A stretch of DNA of 64,000 bases from Streptomyces sp. NBC_01231 (GCA_035999765.1 CP108521.1:11274390-11338389), one strand, 5' to 3'. Counted from the stretch's first letter, positions 1 to 9,789 are shown. A program made the numbers and translations. Notes: a model not told the origin generated them from the letters alone.

Positions 1-1894
1 GGACATCTCCGGTGCCTCGGGTGGCGGTCACCCGGCCCTGCGCGTCGTACTCGTACGCGAAGCTTGTGTCGTTGGAATCACGCCAGCCGGTGACGCGGTG
101 CGCACTGTCGTGGGTCAGGTACAGCGGGGCATCGACCGCGTTGCGCACCTGGGTCAGGTCCCCGCCGGTTTCGTCATAGGCGAAGCCACGTATTCGGACG
201 GGTCCGTCATCGGTCAGGGCGTGCAGGGAAGTGACGCGTATCTGGTCGCCGACAGTGTTGGTGGTGACCTGCAGGCTGTAGCCGCCGGTGTGGGTGACGG
301 CGAGCGGAGCGTCGTCCTCCCCACGGTCGATGCCGATGATGTTGTGGTTACGGTCCTCGACCGCCGCCAGCCACCAGGTCCCATCACCCGCGGCGGACGC
401 CTCGAAATGCCGGACCAGGCCGGAGTAGGGATCCTCCACCGTCAGGACATAAGAGGTGCCGCGAGTGACGTAAGTCAGGGGCAGCGGGGCGCCTGCGGCG
501 GGCAGAACGCGGTCGCCGGGCAGGTCGGGCCGGCGGGGATAGACCAGGACCGAGCCATCCTCGCGGTACCACCAGAAGCCGCCCAGCTCCCGATTGTCTT
601 CAAGGCGTTCGTCCAAGGTGGAAGCCCAGGAAGAGCCGAAGAAATGCCCTGCCTCGTAGCCGGTGAGATGTGTACGACGCAGCGTGAGCGCCAGCACGCC
701 AGGCAAGTCCACATCGGTCTGACTGAGGACCATCTGCCCGCTGGCCATGTCGATCGGGTCCCCGCACGTCTCCCTGCTGTTCAGGGCATGGGCTTGCCGA
801 GACAGCTTCGCCGAGTCGATCTTCAGCCCGTCGTCCGTCTTGCGACCCGAGGCGGGAGTGCCGCCGCCCCCGTCGCCCTTGTTGAGGCGAACATTGCGGG
901 CCCGGTCACGGACATCGATGTCGACGCCTTTGTGCAGCCGGGACGTCGCCTTTACCCGGTCCGGCACCGTCTCGGTGATGTGCTTGGCTACCTTGCCCAG
1001 GGCCTTCTCAGAACCCTTGAGCGCGCCGTGCAGCACGCTGTCGAAGGCCTGCGTGAACGGATCACGGCCCTTGCTGCGGCCAAACGCGCCCCTGGCCCGC
1101 CCCAGCGGCGAGGAAGAGGCCAAGTGCAGCTCGCCGCCGTGCCGCGAGACCTTCCCGGCCCCGTCCTCGAACTCGAAGTGGTCGATCTTGGTGGCCTTCT
1201 GAGCGCCCCCGCCACCGCTGCCTTCGGAGCCGCCGGCCGAGGCAAGCTGCATACCCCCATGCCCGCCGTGTCCGCCGCCACTGCCACCAGTTCCCCCGCT
1301 CCCTTCGGCGGGCGGCATCGAGAACGCTCCGTCGGCCAGGTCGAGCACCATGTCCTCGACCATCGCCTCCAGCTTGGCGTTGATCGGCTCCGTGATCTTG
1401 GCCAGGACCTCCTCGACGATCCGGTCGACGGCCTCGTCAATGATCCGCTTGATCACCTGGCGCATCGCAGCGACCTCGGCCGCGCCGAGCACCGCAGACA
1501 GGCCGCCGGTGACGACGGCAAGCCCGGCGGCAATACCCAACGACCCGGCCATGATCACCAGTTCGGCCTCGGCCTTGCGTTTCATCCCGAAGATGATGTC
1601 CGCCAGGACGTCACAGGCGTCCGCGAACAGCCGGGCAAGTTCGGGAAGTTTCTCAAGGTGGCTAGCCTTCACCTGGTTCCAGTGCTTCTCCATGGCGTCG
1701 ACGGCCCAGCCCTCCGAGGAGGACAGGATCCTTGAGACTGCCTTGTGGGCGTCACCGCCGTGGCCCTCGAACTGTTCCGCGAACTCCCGCATGGCCTCGG
1801 CCATTTCGCGGTAGTCGTCCTCGTCCACGTTCGGGAAATTGATCCCGATGAAGTCCAGGATCTCGTCCAGCCAGCCCGGGATCGTGTAACCCAT
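1..1894 (-). CDS. RHS-repeat polymorphic toxin, N-terminal part (runs off the left edge)
   Basis: The frame is open from an ATG at 1894 to the edge of the window (631 codons), with a GGAGG Shine-Dalgarno just upstream. The first ~110 residues are helical and WXG100-like (MGYTIPGWLDEILDF). They are followed by a small hydrophobic glycine/alanine-rich helix pair, a Gly/Ser/His-rich linker and a DUF6531-type segment (DPIDMASGQMVLSQTDVDLP). Beyond that come Rhs-type YD repeats (AYEYDAQGRVTATRGTGD). This is the architecture of streptomycete RHS toxins, probably exported by a type VII route and ending in a variable C-terminal toxin. The toxin domain and any immunity gene lie outside the window. The identity is firm; the export route is inferred from the family. 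Confidence 0.9.
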   Translation of the reverse strand, partial: MGYTIPGWLDEILDFIGINFPNVDEDDYREMAEAMREFAEQFEGHGGDAHKAVSRILSSSEGWAVDAMEKHWNQVKASHLEKLPELARLFADACDVLADIIFGMKRKAEAELVIMAGSLGIAAGLAVVTGGLSAVLGAAEVAAMRQVIKRIIDEAVDRIVEEVLAKITEPINAKLEAMVEDMVLDLADGAFSMPPAEGSGGTGGSGGGHGGHGGMQLASAGGSEGSGGGGAQKATKIDHFEFEDGAGKVSRHGGELHLASSSPLGRARGAFGRSKGRDPFTQAFDSVLHGALKGSEKALGKVAKHITETVPDRVKATSRLHKGVDIDVRDRARNVRLNKGDGGGGTPASGRKTDDGLKIDSAKLSRQAHALNSRETCGDPIDMASGQMVLSQTDVDLPGVLALTLRRTHLTGYEAGHFFGSSWASTLDERLEDNRELGGFWWYREDGSVLVYPRRPDLPGDRVLPAAGAPLPLTYVTRGTSYVLTVEDPYSGLVRHFEASAAGDGTWWLAAVEDRNHNIIGIDRGEDDAPLAVTHTGGYSLQVTTNTVGDQIRVTSLHALTDDGPVRIRGFAYDETGGDLTQVRNAVDAPLYLTHDSAHRVTGWRDSNDTSFAYEYDAQGRVTATRGTGDV

Positions 1895-2190
1895 CCCCGT
1901 TCCTCCCCCGATGCCCACGGTCCTGCTCACGTGGGCAAACTTGCCGCACGTGCGATCAAGAACTCTAGTAGGCGGCAGTGACACCTGCGCAAGCGAGAAA
2001 GAAGCCAGCCCCGTCGCTGTCGCAGCGCAGCGGGGTCCAGGGGCATTCGCCGGACAACACGCTCCGACGGTCTGCTGCCCTTGGGCGGATCCGGCAAGTG
2101 CACGACGGAAAGCGCAACGATCCGTCCCTGGTTCAAAGAGTCTTCGCCTCGGTCCCCGCCACTCCGAGAGTCTGATTACCCAGGCATCGG

Positions 2191-2559
2191 TCAGGCCGTT
2201 GGCCAGTCGTCTGTGGCCCACTTCTGGTTGGCAGTCACCTCACGTGCGACGCGTCGCCACTGGGCTTGTCCGCCTGGCAGCGGCCAGGCCCAGGAGGGCT
2301 GTGGCGCCGTGCGTAGCTCCTGGAGACGGCGGGCAAGAAACGGTCCTGCGATGGCGGCACCATCTGGGACAGCGGTGCCATGGATGGTGCGGAGCTCCGC
2401 GAAGCGGGCCAGTTCGGCCTCGTAATGGTGCACTGCCTGCGTGGCGCCTGCGAGCACCTCATCGCTTGATGAGGTGCGGCCTGGTTGGCGGCGTGACTGT
2501 ACTTCCAGGGACAAGCCCGTCCAAGTGCCGTCGTCCCGAGTGATGTCCGTGCGCCGCAT
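2191..2559 (-). CDS. conserved-looking hypothetical protein, 122 aa
   Basis: An ATG-started frame of 122 codons with streptomycete codon use. The protein is soluble, starts MRRTDITRDDGTWTGLSLE and has a central helical segment (QAVHHYEAELARFAELRTIHG). No signal peptide, membrane helix or catalytic motif is visible, and I do not recognise the family. It lies behind the RHS gene on the same strand but is separated from it by about 300 bases, so joint function cannot be claimed. Confidence 0.6.
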   Translation of the reverse strand: MRRTDITRDDGTWTGLSLEVQSRRQPGRTSSSDEVLAGATQAVHHYEAELARFAELRTIHGTAVPDGAAIAGPFLARRLQELRTAPQPSWAWPLPGGQAQWRRVAREVTANQKWATDDWPTA

Positions 2560-3053
2560 GCCGAGACCTTACGACTCGGCACGCGCTTGAGGTTGGCGCG
2601 GGCTGGCCTGGGCCAACCTCATGCCGAGGAGCAGCACGTGCGCATCGACCAGCACCAGAGGCGATGGTTGCGCACGGCGAGGGCAAGAATGCCCAGGATC
2701 AGGATCGCGACGTACTCAGCGTGATCAGCCCGCAGGCTGCCGGACGGGTCATGATCGCGGCGGACCAGTCGCTGTGCGGGCCGATGAACAGGCTGATGGC
2801 GGCGAGCAGTGTGATCGCCCGGTGCAACGGCGCGGGGACAGTCCGCGATGGCGGATGCGCATCCGGGCGGACCGGCGCGGCACAGGTGGCAGAGGCACCT
2901 GCCGTGTTGTTGCTGCGAAGGTCCAGTTGCGCCCTCGGCTAAAGTCCATAAGTTCAACGCCGCCCAGGCGCCCTACTGCATCCCAGACAGCGCGGGACGG
3001 TCGGTTGCGTGGTATCTCAAAAAGCGCACGCGCTGGTCGCGTGCGCCCCTTCT
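2560..3053. other. intergenic, possible gene debris
   Basis: No convincing open gene. The minus strand shows short hydrophobic stretches in changing frames (AITLLAAISLFIGPHSDW and EYVAILILGILALAVRNH), as expected of a decayed membrane-protein gene next to an IS insertion. No RNA gene or repeat was seen. Confidence 0.35.
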
Positions 3054-3950
3054 CACTGAGCCTTTTCCAACCTCAGTCTGAGTCGGCCAGATGGAGGGTG
3101 AGGACAGCTTGGACAAGGCTCGTGACTCGGGTCGTCGAGCAGCGGAGCTTGCGCAGGAGCCGCCAGGACTTGAGGGTGGCGATGGCTTGTTCGACCAGTG
3201 CCCGGACCTTCGCATGGGACCGGTTGACGGCCTGCTGACCGGCGGAAAGGCTGTCCCATCGGCCGCGGTAAGGGAGACGGACCGTGCCGCCCGCGCCCTG
3301 GTAGCCCTTGTCCGCCCAGCAGGTGATGCCGGCCTCGGCGAGAGCGTCGATGATGCCGTGCTCGCGTGCGGCCCGGACGTCATGGACGGCGCCTGCCAGG
3401 GCTGGTGAAACCCACAGGAGACGCCCCTTCGGATCGGCTATGACCTGCACATTCATGCCGTGCTTCTTGTGTTTGCCCGAGTAGAAGGGACGGTCGGCGG
3501 CGATCCGGTCGATCGGCAGCAGCGTCCCGTCCAGGATCACGTACGCCTTCATCGACGCGGCCCGTACAGCTTCGGCGAGCGTGGGTGCGAGGGCGGCCAG
3601 GAGCTCGACGGTCTCGGTGACATACCGGTAGACGGTGGTGGTGCCGATCCCGAAACCGGCCGCGAGCTGGGCATAGGGCTGACCGTTGCGGAGGTGAGCG
3701 AGAGCGAGCAGGGCCTGTCGGCCCGCGCTCAGGCGCCGCCATCGAGTGCCAAGGGCGCGCCGACGTTCCCTCAGACGGGCGGCGAGGAAGCGGAGGGCAG
3801 AGCTGGACACGTCGATGCCGGACGGGTAAACAAGCATGCGAAGCCTCTGGTGGAGACGGTTCTCTTGGTCGAAAACCCATCTACCAGGGGCTTCAGCTGT
3901 TTGTCAGGCCAACCACCCATCTGACGCGGGAGGTTGGGAAGGGCTTACTG
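3054..3950 (-). mobile_element. IS5-like insertion sequence, apparently complete
   Basis: About 0.9 kb bounded by imperfect terminal inverted repeats. The left end reads CACTGAGCCTTTTCCAACCTC. The reverse complement of the right end reads CAGTAAGCCCTTCCCAACCTC (17 of 21 identical). It carries a single intact DDE transposase on the minus strand. I could not fix a target-site duplication by eye. A second copy of the right-end sequence lies alone at 4516-4596. Confidence 0.8.
3073..3837 (-). CDS. IS5-family DDE transposase
   Basis: 254 aa, the usual size for compact single-ORF IS5-type transposases. The N-terminal third is a helix-turn-helix domain (PYAQLAAGFGIGTTTVYRYV). The catalytic DDE fold follows, with the first Asp in YVILDGTLLPIDR, the second in AGAVHDVRAAREHG and the Glu in ALVEQAIATLKSWR. 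It cuts and joins DNA at the inverted repeats that flank it. The frame is uninterrupted and both IS ends are present, so the element may still be active. Confidence 0.9.
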   Translation of the reverse strand: MLVYPSGIDVSSSALRFLAARLRERRRALGTRWRRLSAGRQALLALAHLRNGQPYAQLAAGFGIGTTTVYRYVTETVELLAALAPTLAEAVRAASMKAYVILDGTLLPIDRIAADRPFYSGKHKKHGMNVQVIADPKGRLLWVSPALAGAVHDVRAAREHGIIDALAEAGITCWADKGYQGAGGTVRLPYRGRWDSLSAGQQAVNRSHAKVRALVEQAIATLKSWRLLRKLRCSTTRVTSLVQAVLTLHLADSD

Positions 3951-3970
3951 ATTCCCGTAGCGTGAGCGTT

Positions 3971-4399
3971 ATGGACATGGTGCGTCAGGTGATCGTGTTC
4001 GACGCGGCCGACCTGCATGCGGAGAGCACGTTCTGGGCCGGCATTCTGGGCGGGCACGTCTTCGAGGACGACGACTGGCACAGCGTCATCGACGCTGCTG
4101 GACAGTGGCGGATCGGCGTGCAACTGGCACCGGACCATGTTCCGCCCGACTGGCCTCATGGAAACCCCCAGCAAGTACATCTCGATCTCCACGTCGACGA
4201 CCCGCGAGCGGCGCACGAGGAGGCACTTGCCCTTGGCGCCCGGCTGCTCCAGCCGGCTCCTGATCTCGACGCTGCCGAGGGTCACCAGGTGTACGCGGAT
4301 CCGGCCGGGCATCCGTTTTGCATCGGCTGGGGACACCCGTCCCGGGAGGCGCTCGCGGAGTTCGTCGCCGACCGCCTGGGGCGGAGAGAGCCGGGCTGA
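3971..4399 (+). CDS. VOC-fold (glyoxalase/bleomycin-resistance-like) protein
   Basis: 142 aa from ATG 3971; an in-frame GTG at 3962 is the alternative start. The paired beta-alpha-beta-beta-beta halves of the vicinal-oxygen-chelate fold are visible: VIVFDAADLHAESTFWAGIL at the N-terminus, a central VHLDLHVDDPRAAHEEALAL and a terminal VYADPAGHPFCIGW. Many streptomycete paralogues act as small-molecule binders, lyases or drug-binding proteins, and the substrate cannot be told from sequence. The gene sits between the complete IS and the solo IS end, so it may have been moved or trapped by IS activity. Confidence 0.8.
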   Translation: MDMVRQVIVFDAADLHAESTFWAGILGGHVFEDDDWHSVIDAAGQWRIGVQLAPDHVPPDWPHGNPQQVHLDLHVDDPRAAHEEALALGARLLQPAPDLDAAEGHQVYADPAGHPFCIGWGHPSREALAEFVADRLGRREPG

Positions 4400-4515
4400 G
4401 GCGCGAAGACCAGGAGCACTGATCAACCCGGTCCGCCACCTCGCGAGCGCGACTCCGTCGCCGCGCCACGGTCGTGTTCACCGCTCCGACCCGCGCACTA
4501 ATGCGGCCCACCTCA

Positions 4516-4596
4516 GGAAAACCCATCTACCAGCAGTTTTGCTGCACTGTCAGGCCAACTGGCCAACAACCGGACCAGGTTGGAAAGAGCTCAGTG
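4516..4596 (+). repeat. solo right end of the same IS family
   Basis: This stretch repeats the right terminal segment of the 3054-3950 IS. It has the same AAAACCCATCTACCAG block, the same TGTCAGGCCAAC block and an inverted-repeat end reading GGTTGGAAAGAGCTCAGTG. No transposase precedes it. It is either the relic of a second insertion or an internally deleted copy. Confidence 0.7.
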
Positions 4597-4628
4597 ACCT
4601 GTCGAGGGCCGGTGACGTTGTCCTGATC

Positions 4629-4835
4629 ATGGACGGCTACGAGCACCTGGACCTTGATGAGATCGACTTCGCTCCCATGGAGCACCACACCGAACGGTTG
4701 CGCCTGCTGACACTGGACGAAACCCGTGACCTGATCAGCGTCCTGCGCACTGTCGCTGCGGAGGGCGGGACGGTCGCGGGGGAGGCAGACCGGCTGGCGC
4801 GGGAGATCGGTGGACGCATCCCGTCGGAAAGCTGA
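4629..4835 (+). CDS. small acidic hypothetical protein, possibly an IS-truncated gene tail
   Basis: 68 aa from ATG 4629 (MDGYEHLDLDEIDF), with strongly acidic helices and good codon use. The frame stays open for some distance upstream, where it runs into the solo IS end, so this may be the 3' part of a longer gene cut by insertion. A degenerate copy of its 5' part (ATGGAGCACaACACCGAACGG) recurs near 10618, at the start of the duplicated segment. Function unknown. Confidence 0.45.
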   Translation: MDGYEHLDLDEIDFAPMEHHTERLRLLTLDETRDLISVLRTVAAEGGTVAGEADRLAREIGGRIPSES

Positions 4836-5128
4836 CATTGTTGCCGACCGCAGTAGCAAAGGCGGTGCGGAGTCGTTTCCCCCTGCCGCCAGCTGGGGTG
4901 ACGCGGTGGCTGTTACTCACTTTCGGATGACGGCCCGAGCGTTAGTGGGGTGGCGTGGTGTGGCGGCTGTGGGACGTCAGCCAGCTCCTACAGGGCCGCA
5001 GGATCTGTTGATCCGTCAACGTTGCGCAGTAGCGACATACATGGGTAATGCAACCGTGAGTAACAGAAATATGTGCAATGAGTAACGTAGCTCACGTTTT
5101 CCCCCTGACTGTTGCAGAGATGGACAAA

Positions 5129-5164
5129 GTGCGGGTGTGCGGCCGGCCGGCCGCACACCCGCAC
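5129..5164. promoter_or_regulatory. perfect 36-bp palindrome ahead of lamin-tail gene 1
   Basis: A perfect self-complementary sequence with arms starting GTGCGGGTGTGCGGCC, centred on GGCCGGCC. It ends 64 bases before the Shine-Dalgarno of the downstream secreted protein. It is probably a strong hairpin in the leader or a dimeric operator. The duplicated copy near 10950-11000 keeps only a degraded version. Confidence 0.6.
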
Positions 5165-5239
5165 ACCGCACCGCACCCACTTCCAGGCGGCCGCGAAGGC
5201 CGCTTGCGGGGATGGTGCTCGCACCAGTAGGAGGATTTC

Positions 5240-5860
<621 letters not shown>

Positions 5861-5914
5861 TGCGCAAGCGCGCGTGCCGGTGATGGCCGAACCTGGCGCC
5901 AGCACGCTCACGTA

Positions 5915-6230
5915 AGGCGGCGGCGCGCCCGTACACGAAGGTGGTGTTCTCGGGCAGCTTCCCGGCCAGCGAAAGGGTGAGCTCGTAGGTGATCCGTTCG
6001 TACTCCTCCGGCGCGACGCCCACCGACGAGACGCCCAGGCAGTAGAAGCAAACGTCGTACCCGGTGATGGGCTCGAAGGGCGGGCAAGTCCGCGCGCACG
6101 ACCTCGGTGAGCTTCGGGTGGCTGGTGCCGACCGGGGACCGGCCGACCGCCAGCACCGCCTCGACCCGCTCGTCCAGCAGGCACTCCCGCAGCACGCCTG
6201 CCCGACAGTCGTTGCCGTGATCGACGCTAG
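5915..6230 (-). pseudogene. broken NAD(P)-binding epimerase/dehydratase-like gene
   Basis: Two minus-strand frames join to give one Rossmann-type protein. The upstream part reads GVLRECLLDERVEAVLAVGR, then KLTEVVRADLPAL. After a one-base insertion near 6078-6084 it continues as EPITGYDVCFYCLGVSSVGV, then YERITYELTLSLAGKLP. The N-terminal glycine motif is also damaged and the 3' half is missing. Family members are short atypical SDR proteins that bind NAD(P)H. The frame break and truncation show that it is dead. Confidence 0.75.
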
Positions 6231-6256
6231 GGGCTGGAGCACACTCCAGGTCATCC

Positions 6257-7288
6257 GTGACGGCCACCACGGCCGCGGTGGCCGTCACGAGCGGTCAGAT
6301 CGCGTGCCTCGCGGCGCCCGCGGCCGTCGGCATCATCAACTCCCTCCTCGAGTACGCCCGTGCCGCGGCTGCCGCGATCCGGGCTCGGGTCGCCGCCGTG
6401 GTCGACGTCGTCCTGGCGGCCGTCGACGTCGCCGCGACCGTGTTCGTGATGAACGAAGGCGGCCGCTTCCACCGCCGCACCTGCTCGCCGAAGCCCGCCG
6501 TCACCTCGCTCTCGTCCTGCGCGGCCGCCGCCGCGACCCCGGCCTGGACGACAGAATCGTGGCCGCCGCCATCTCCACCCACTGCCTGGACATCAGCGAG
6601 CCGAAGACCGTGCGCGGCCTGGAGACCGACTACCGCCTCTACACCGCCCGTTGGGCGCTGTCCGGCCTCCCCGCCCGGCGCCGCCCACCCACCCCCCGCA
6701 CCCGGCCCGGACTGGCAGCCCCCGGCCGATCCCGGCGAGCCGGCTGCGCCCCGGCCCTCGGGCCAGGACGCGGGGGAGTGGGTAGTACCCCGCCTCGCGC
6801 CGCAGTACGAGCGAGCTGTCCTCGCCGGCGCGGTGGTGCGCGAGCAGCTGCGCACCACCACCGCCACCACCACCGCCACCACCACCGCCACCACCACCGC
6901 CACCGCTACCGCTGTGCGGGGCCGGGCGTATGACGTCGTCGCGCACCAGCAGGCGGCGATGCCCGAGCAGCTGCTCGCGCCCGCGGCCGCCGACCCCGAG
7001 CGCGACGGCCAGGAGCCGGAGGCCGGACGCCGGGAGGCGATCGACCTGACGGCGCTGCGGGCCTTGAGGGAGTCGCGCACGGACGTGGAAGCCCTCGATC
7101 TCACGGACGAGCGGCTGCGCCACCTTCAGGACGCGTTCTCCAGGGCGGCCGACGCCTCCCGCACCCGCGCGGACCGCTATGCCGAACAGGATGATGCCGA
7201 GGGAGCGCAGCCGGTGCGCCAGGACGACCAGCGGGCGCACCGCCCGCAGGAGCCCGGACCGCACCGCGGCCGGGAGGCCGGCCACTGA
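6257..7288 (+). pseudogene. degraded gene, frame-shifted; unrecognised protein
   Basis: One long frame crosses the region, but the middle reads more sensibly in another frame: HCLDISEPKTVRGLETDYRL around 6580-6640 against Pro/Ser-rich text in the main frame. The 5' part (PAAVGIINSLLEYARAAAAA) and the 3' part (YERAVLAGAVVREQL, then EALDLTDERLRHLQDAFSRA) look like real coding sequence. The best reading is a gene or two fused gene remnants with at least two frame changes. I cannot name the family; a plasmid mobilisation origin is only a guess. Confidence 0.4.
6853..6912 (+). repeat. 12-bp tandem repeat (CACCACCACCGC)
   Basis: Four perfect 12-bp units run from 6853 to 6900, followed by a partial fifth. 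In the main frame they encode Thr-Thr-Thr-Ala. The purity of the repeat suggests recent expansion. Confidence 0.9.
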
Positions 7289-7544
7289 GTGCACCCGATA
7301 CCGCGCACCCGATGCCGTGGTGCGCACCGACGACGCCCGGCATCCACTCCACCGAGTGGAGTCCACCGGCCGGGAGTGGGCGACACCGTGAGCATTCGCC
7401 AACTTGAAAGCGAAGGTCAAAGGGCTGGTGTGATCGGTTCTCGGGTCACTCACGCTGGCCGCGGCCGGCTGTCTGAGCAGTAGATCGTCCGTCGGGCTGT
7501 GTTGTGTTGCTGGCGCCAACGGCTCGGGGTGGCAATCTCCGTCC

Positions 7545-8045
7545 TCACTGCGGCAGGTTGGACTCGTCCGCCTTGCGGAAGATGTTTCCGCACGTGGGGG
7601 AGGGCACCGACTCACGGGCTGCAAGGACGGTCAGCGTATAGCGCACCTCCGTGCTCAGCCGAACGAGCTGGAGACTGGTCTGGCCGCCCTTGTAGGCGTG
7701 CAGGCGGAAGACTTTGACCGCGATTTCGTCGCGGTCGTCGGCGAAGGTGTCTGGGAGCCCGGCGAGTAGTTCGAAGTCTTGCTTGCTGGTCGCCGCGTCG
7801 GCCACGGCGCTGAGGGGCAGGGTCTCGCACTGTGATGCGGACAAGGAAGTGTCCACTGCGACAGCGTGGGCGGCTAAGGCCGCGAAGACCTCAATGAGTC
7901 GTTCCCCCACCGCCACGTCAATGCCCCAGGAGTGCAGCCGCTCTCGGCGGCGATCCTGGCGCCATGGCTCCTGGTCCAGCAGTGGCAGCAGGACTCGACC
8001 CAGGTATGCGCAGCGACGCCACAGTGTTGCGTGGTCCGAGGTCAT
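7545..8045 (-). CDS. hypothetical protein, 166 aa
   Basis: The start is taken as ATG 8045 (MTSDHATLWRRCAYL), with AGAGGA just upstream. The frame is open further up but without a better start. The protein is soluble, with helices (VGERLIEVFAALAAHAVAVD) and a C-terminal part FRLHAYKGGQTSLQLVRL. No known motif is seen. An inverted repeat with 14-bp arms lies 18 bases before the start codon and may control it. It is divergent from the secreted nuclease gene. Confidence 0.6.
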   Translation of the reverse strand: MTSDHATLWRRCAYLGRVLLPLLDQEPWRQDRRRERLHSWGIDVAVGERLIEVFAALAAHAVAVDTSLSASQCETLPLSAVADAATSKQDFELLAGLPDTFADDRDEIAVKVFRLHAYKGGQTSLQLVRLSTEVRYTLTVLAARESVPSPTCGNIFRKADESNLPQ

Positions 8046-8062
8046 GATCGATCCTCTCTGCA

Positions 8063-8102
8063 GTTGGAGGACCTGCCGACCGAGCAGCGCAGGTCCTCCA
8101 AC
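8063..8102. promoter_or_regulatory. 14-bp inverted repeat in the leader of the 8045 gene
   Basis: Perfect arms GTTGGAGGACCTGC and GCAGGTCCTCCAAC are separated by 12 bases. Placed immediately upstream of the minus-strand start, the element could be an operator or an mRNA hairpin that sequesters the ribosome site. Confidence 0.6.
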
Positions 8103-8361
8103 TGCCCACTGCACGCAGGCTGGGTACAGGACGGGGCTGGATGTTGTGTCTCAGCGGTTGACTTCGAGATTTGTCAGGACGAGCAGGCAGGCAGGAGGCG
8201 CGTGGCGCGAGCGGGATCGGTACGGAGCTTGGTGAGTCCCCTTCGAGAGCAACTGGACTGCGTGGTAACCCTGTTGACTCCTTCACCGCAAAAATGATCG
8301 AGTCTGGAACGTACTTGCGAGTACGCAAAAAGGGCCACCGACCACGACCCTTGGGGGAACC

Positions 8362-9780
8362 ATGCCGCACAAACCTGTCCGTTCGCGGTTCAGAACCCAA
8401 TCCAGGCTGATGCTGGGAGCCGCGGCGATCGCGCTGCTGGTGTCTCAGACGGGCGGGGGAGCCGCACACGCGGACGAAGCCGCAGATGACCTGCTGATGA
8501 TGTCCTCCGTGGCACCTGTAGGCGCCGAAATGCCCAGTCTGGAGCAGCTCCAATCCCAGGCCGCCGCAGGCCGCCTGACGGCCGAGGCCTCGCAACAGGA
8601 AGGCGAGACCCAGACGGCCCCGGAGACCGTGGGGCCGGCTGCTTCCTACGCGCCCCGTTCGGATACTCCTTCGGCAACGCCGTCTGATCCTGAACCTCCG
8701 GTTGCCACGGCAGCTGCGGCCGGCCTCTACCCGGAGCCCCCGCGGACCATGACGGCGGCGGAATGTGAGAAGGGGCTGGGAACCGACAAGAAGTTCTTCA
8801 TCAAGTCCCGGTTCGCCGTCTGCTCCGGTGCCGAGTTCAGGCAGACCTGGATTCGTAACGGTACGCCGTCAGGAGAGAGCCGTTTCGTGCTTCTCGCCAT
8901 CGGCACCGTGGCCAAGAACAGCCGCACCATGCACGTCCAGTACCGCTACACCCACCTGGACCAAACCGGTATCACAGGCGCGAGCGGGTTGATGATCACA
9001 CCGTCCGTGACGGTGCCGCAGAAGTGGCCGGCCAGCGCACAGTCCCACCAGGGCGGCCTCATTCCTGGAGCACAGAGCTGGGCTGCCCTCAAAGCGGAGT
9101 CGCAGCCGGGATTCATTCACGATCTGACGTTCGACAAGGGGCAGGGATCCAACCCGGACGACACCGTCTTCGCCGTCTATGAGCCATCAGTGAAGCTGCA
9201 GCCCACGGGCGGGTGGAGGATGACGGGCGCGCTGTCAGGCAGCCTGTTCTTCCTGGCGCCCCGCTGGGACACGGCAACCTACATCTCCCGCAGCGGCGGC
9301 GCCGTCTTCAGCTACGTGGTGTCCATGCCGTTCAGCACCAAGGCGGGAGCCAAGGAGCGGCTGGCGGCTCAGCACATCAAGGACGCCTACACCAAGCCCG
9401 CCACCACCAAGCCGACCAACAGCAGCAAGAACCTGCCCGGTCAGACCGCCGCTCGGTCTCTCACCCGCCTCTACCATGACAAACAGCGACGCACGGACAA
9501 CCGGAACGAAGCCATCAAGACCTGCAAGAAAAACTGGGGGAACGACTACGCCAGCGGCGGCAGGGAATGCGACGAATTTCCCTTCTCCTCCACCTATGAA
9601 GGAGCCGCGCAGGCGCTGAGGAAGTACGACCCCCAGCAAAAGGCGCCCAAGAACAACTTCTCGGCCAGGCCGATACCCAAGGCCGACAACGGAGCAGGCG
9701 GCCGACTGATCGCCGACTTCTACCGCCTCAACCGCATCATCGACGGCTCCAACGACGGCTTCACCATCAAGGTTTCCTAG
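8362..9780 (+). CDS. secreted NucA/NucB-type nuclease domain protein
   Basis: 472 aa with a GGGGG ribosome site. Residues 1-38 are an export signal (SRLMLGAAAIALLVSQTGGG, then AHADE). A long Ala/Pro/Thr-rich linker and a ~200-residue beta-rich middle domain follow. The C-terminal ~90 residues carry the NucA/NucB nuclease signature, with the catalytic block ECDEFPFSSTYEGA and a downstream AGGRLIADFYRLNRIIDG. In Bacillus this fold is a sporulation DNase; in actinobacteria it often tips secreted toxins. The middle domain (QYRYTHLDQTGITGASGLMI) is one I do not recognise. The convergent 146-aa gene downstream is a possible immunity partner, though its opposite orientation weakens the case. Confidence 0.8.
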   Translation: MPHKPVRSRFRTQSRLMLGAAAIALLVSQTGGGAAHADEAADDLLMMSSVAPVGAEMPSLEQLQSQAAAGRLTAEASQQEGETQTAPETVGPAASYAPRSDTPSATPSDPEPPVATAAAAGLYPEPPRTMTAAECEKGLGTDKKFFIKSRFAVCSGAEFRQTWIRNGTPSGESRFVLLAIGTVAKNSRTMHVQYRYTHLDQTGITGASGLMITPSVTVPQKWPASAQSHQGGLIPGAQSWAALKAESQPGFIHDLTFDKGQGSNPDDTVFAVYEPSVKLQPTGGWRMTGALSGSLFFLAPRWDTATYISRSGGAVFSYVVSMPFSTKAGAKERLAAQHIKDAYTKPATTKPTNSSKNLPGQTAARSLTRLYHDKQRRTDNRNEAIKTCKKNWGNDYASGGRECDEFPFSSTYEGAAQALRKYDPQQKAPKNNFSARPIPKADNGAGGRLIADFYRLNRIIDGSNDGFTIKVS

Positions 9781-9789
9781 AAGAACACG

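Noticed and set aside
98..1735. Long plus-strand frame of 545 codons
   Set aside because: It is antisense to the RHS gene, which has the ribosome site, family motifs and proper codon bias on the minus strand.
4845..5228. Possible c-di-AMP (ydaO-type) riboswitch ahead of lamin-tail gene 1
   Set aside because: The leader is long and conserved in the duplicate, but I could not find the conserved core motifs of that riboswitch.
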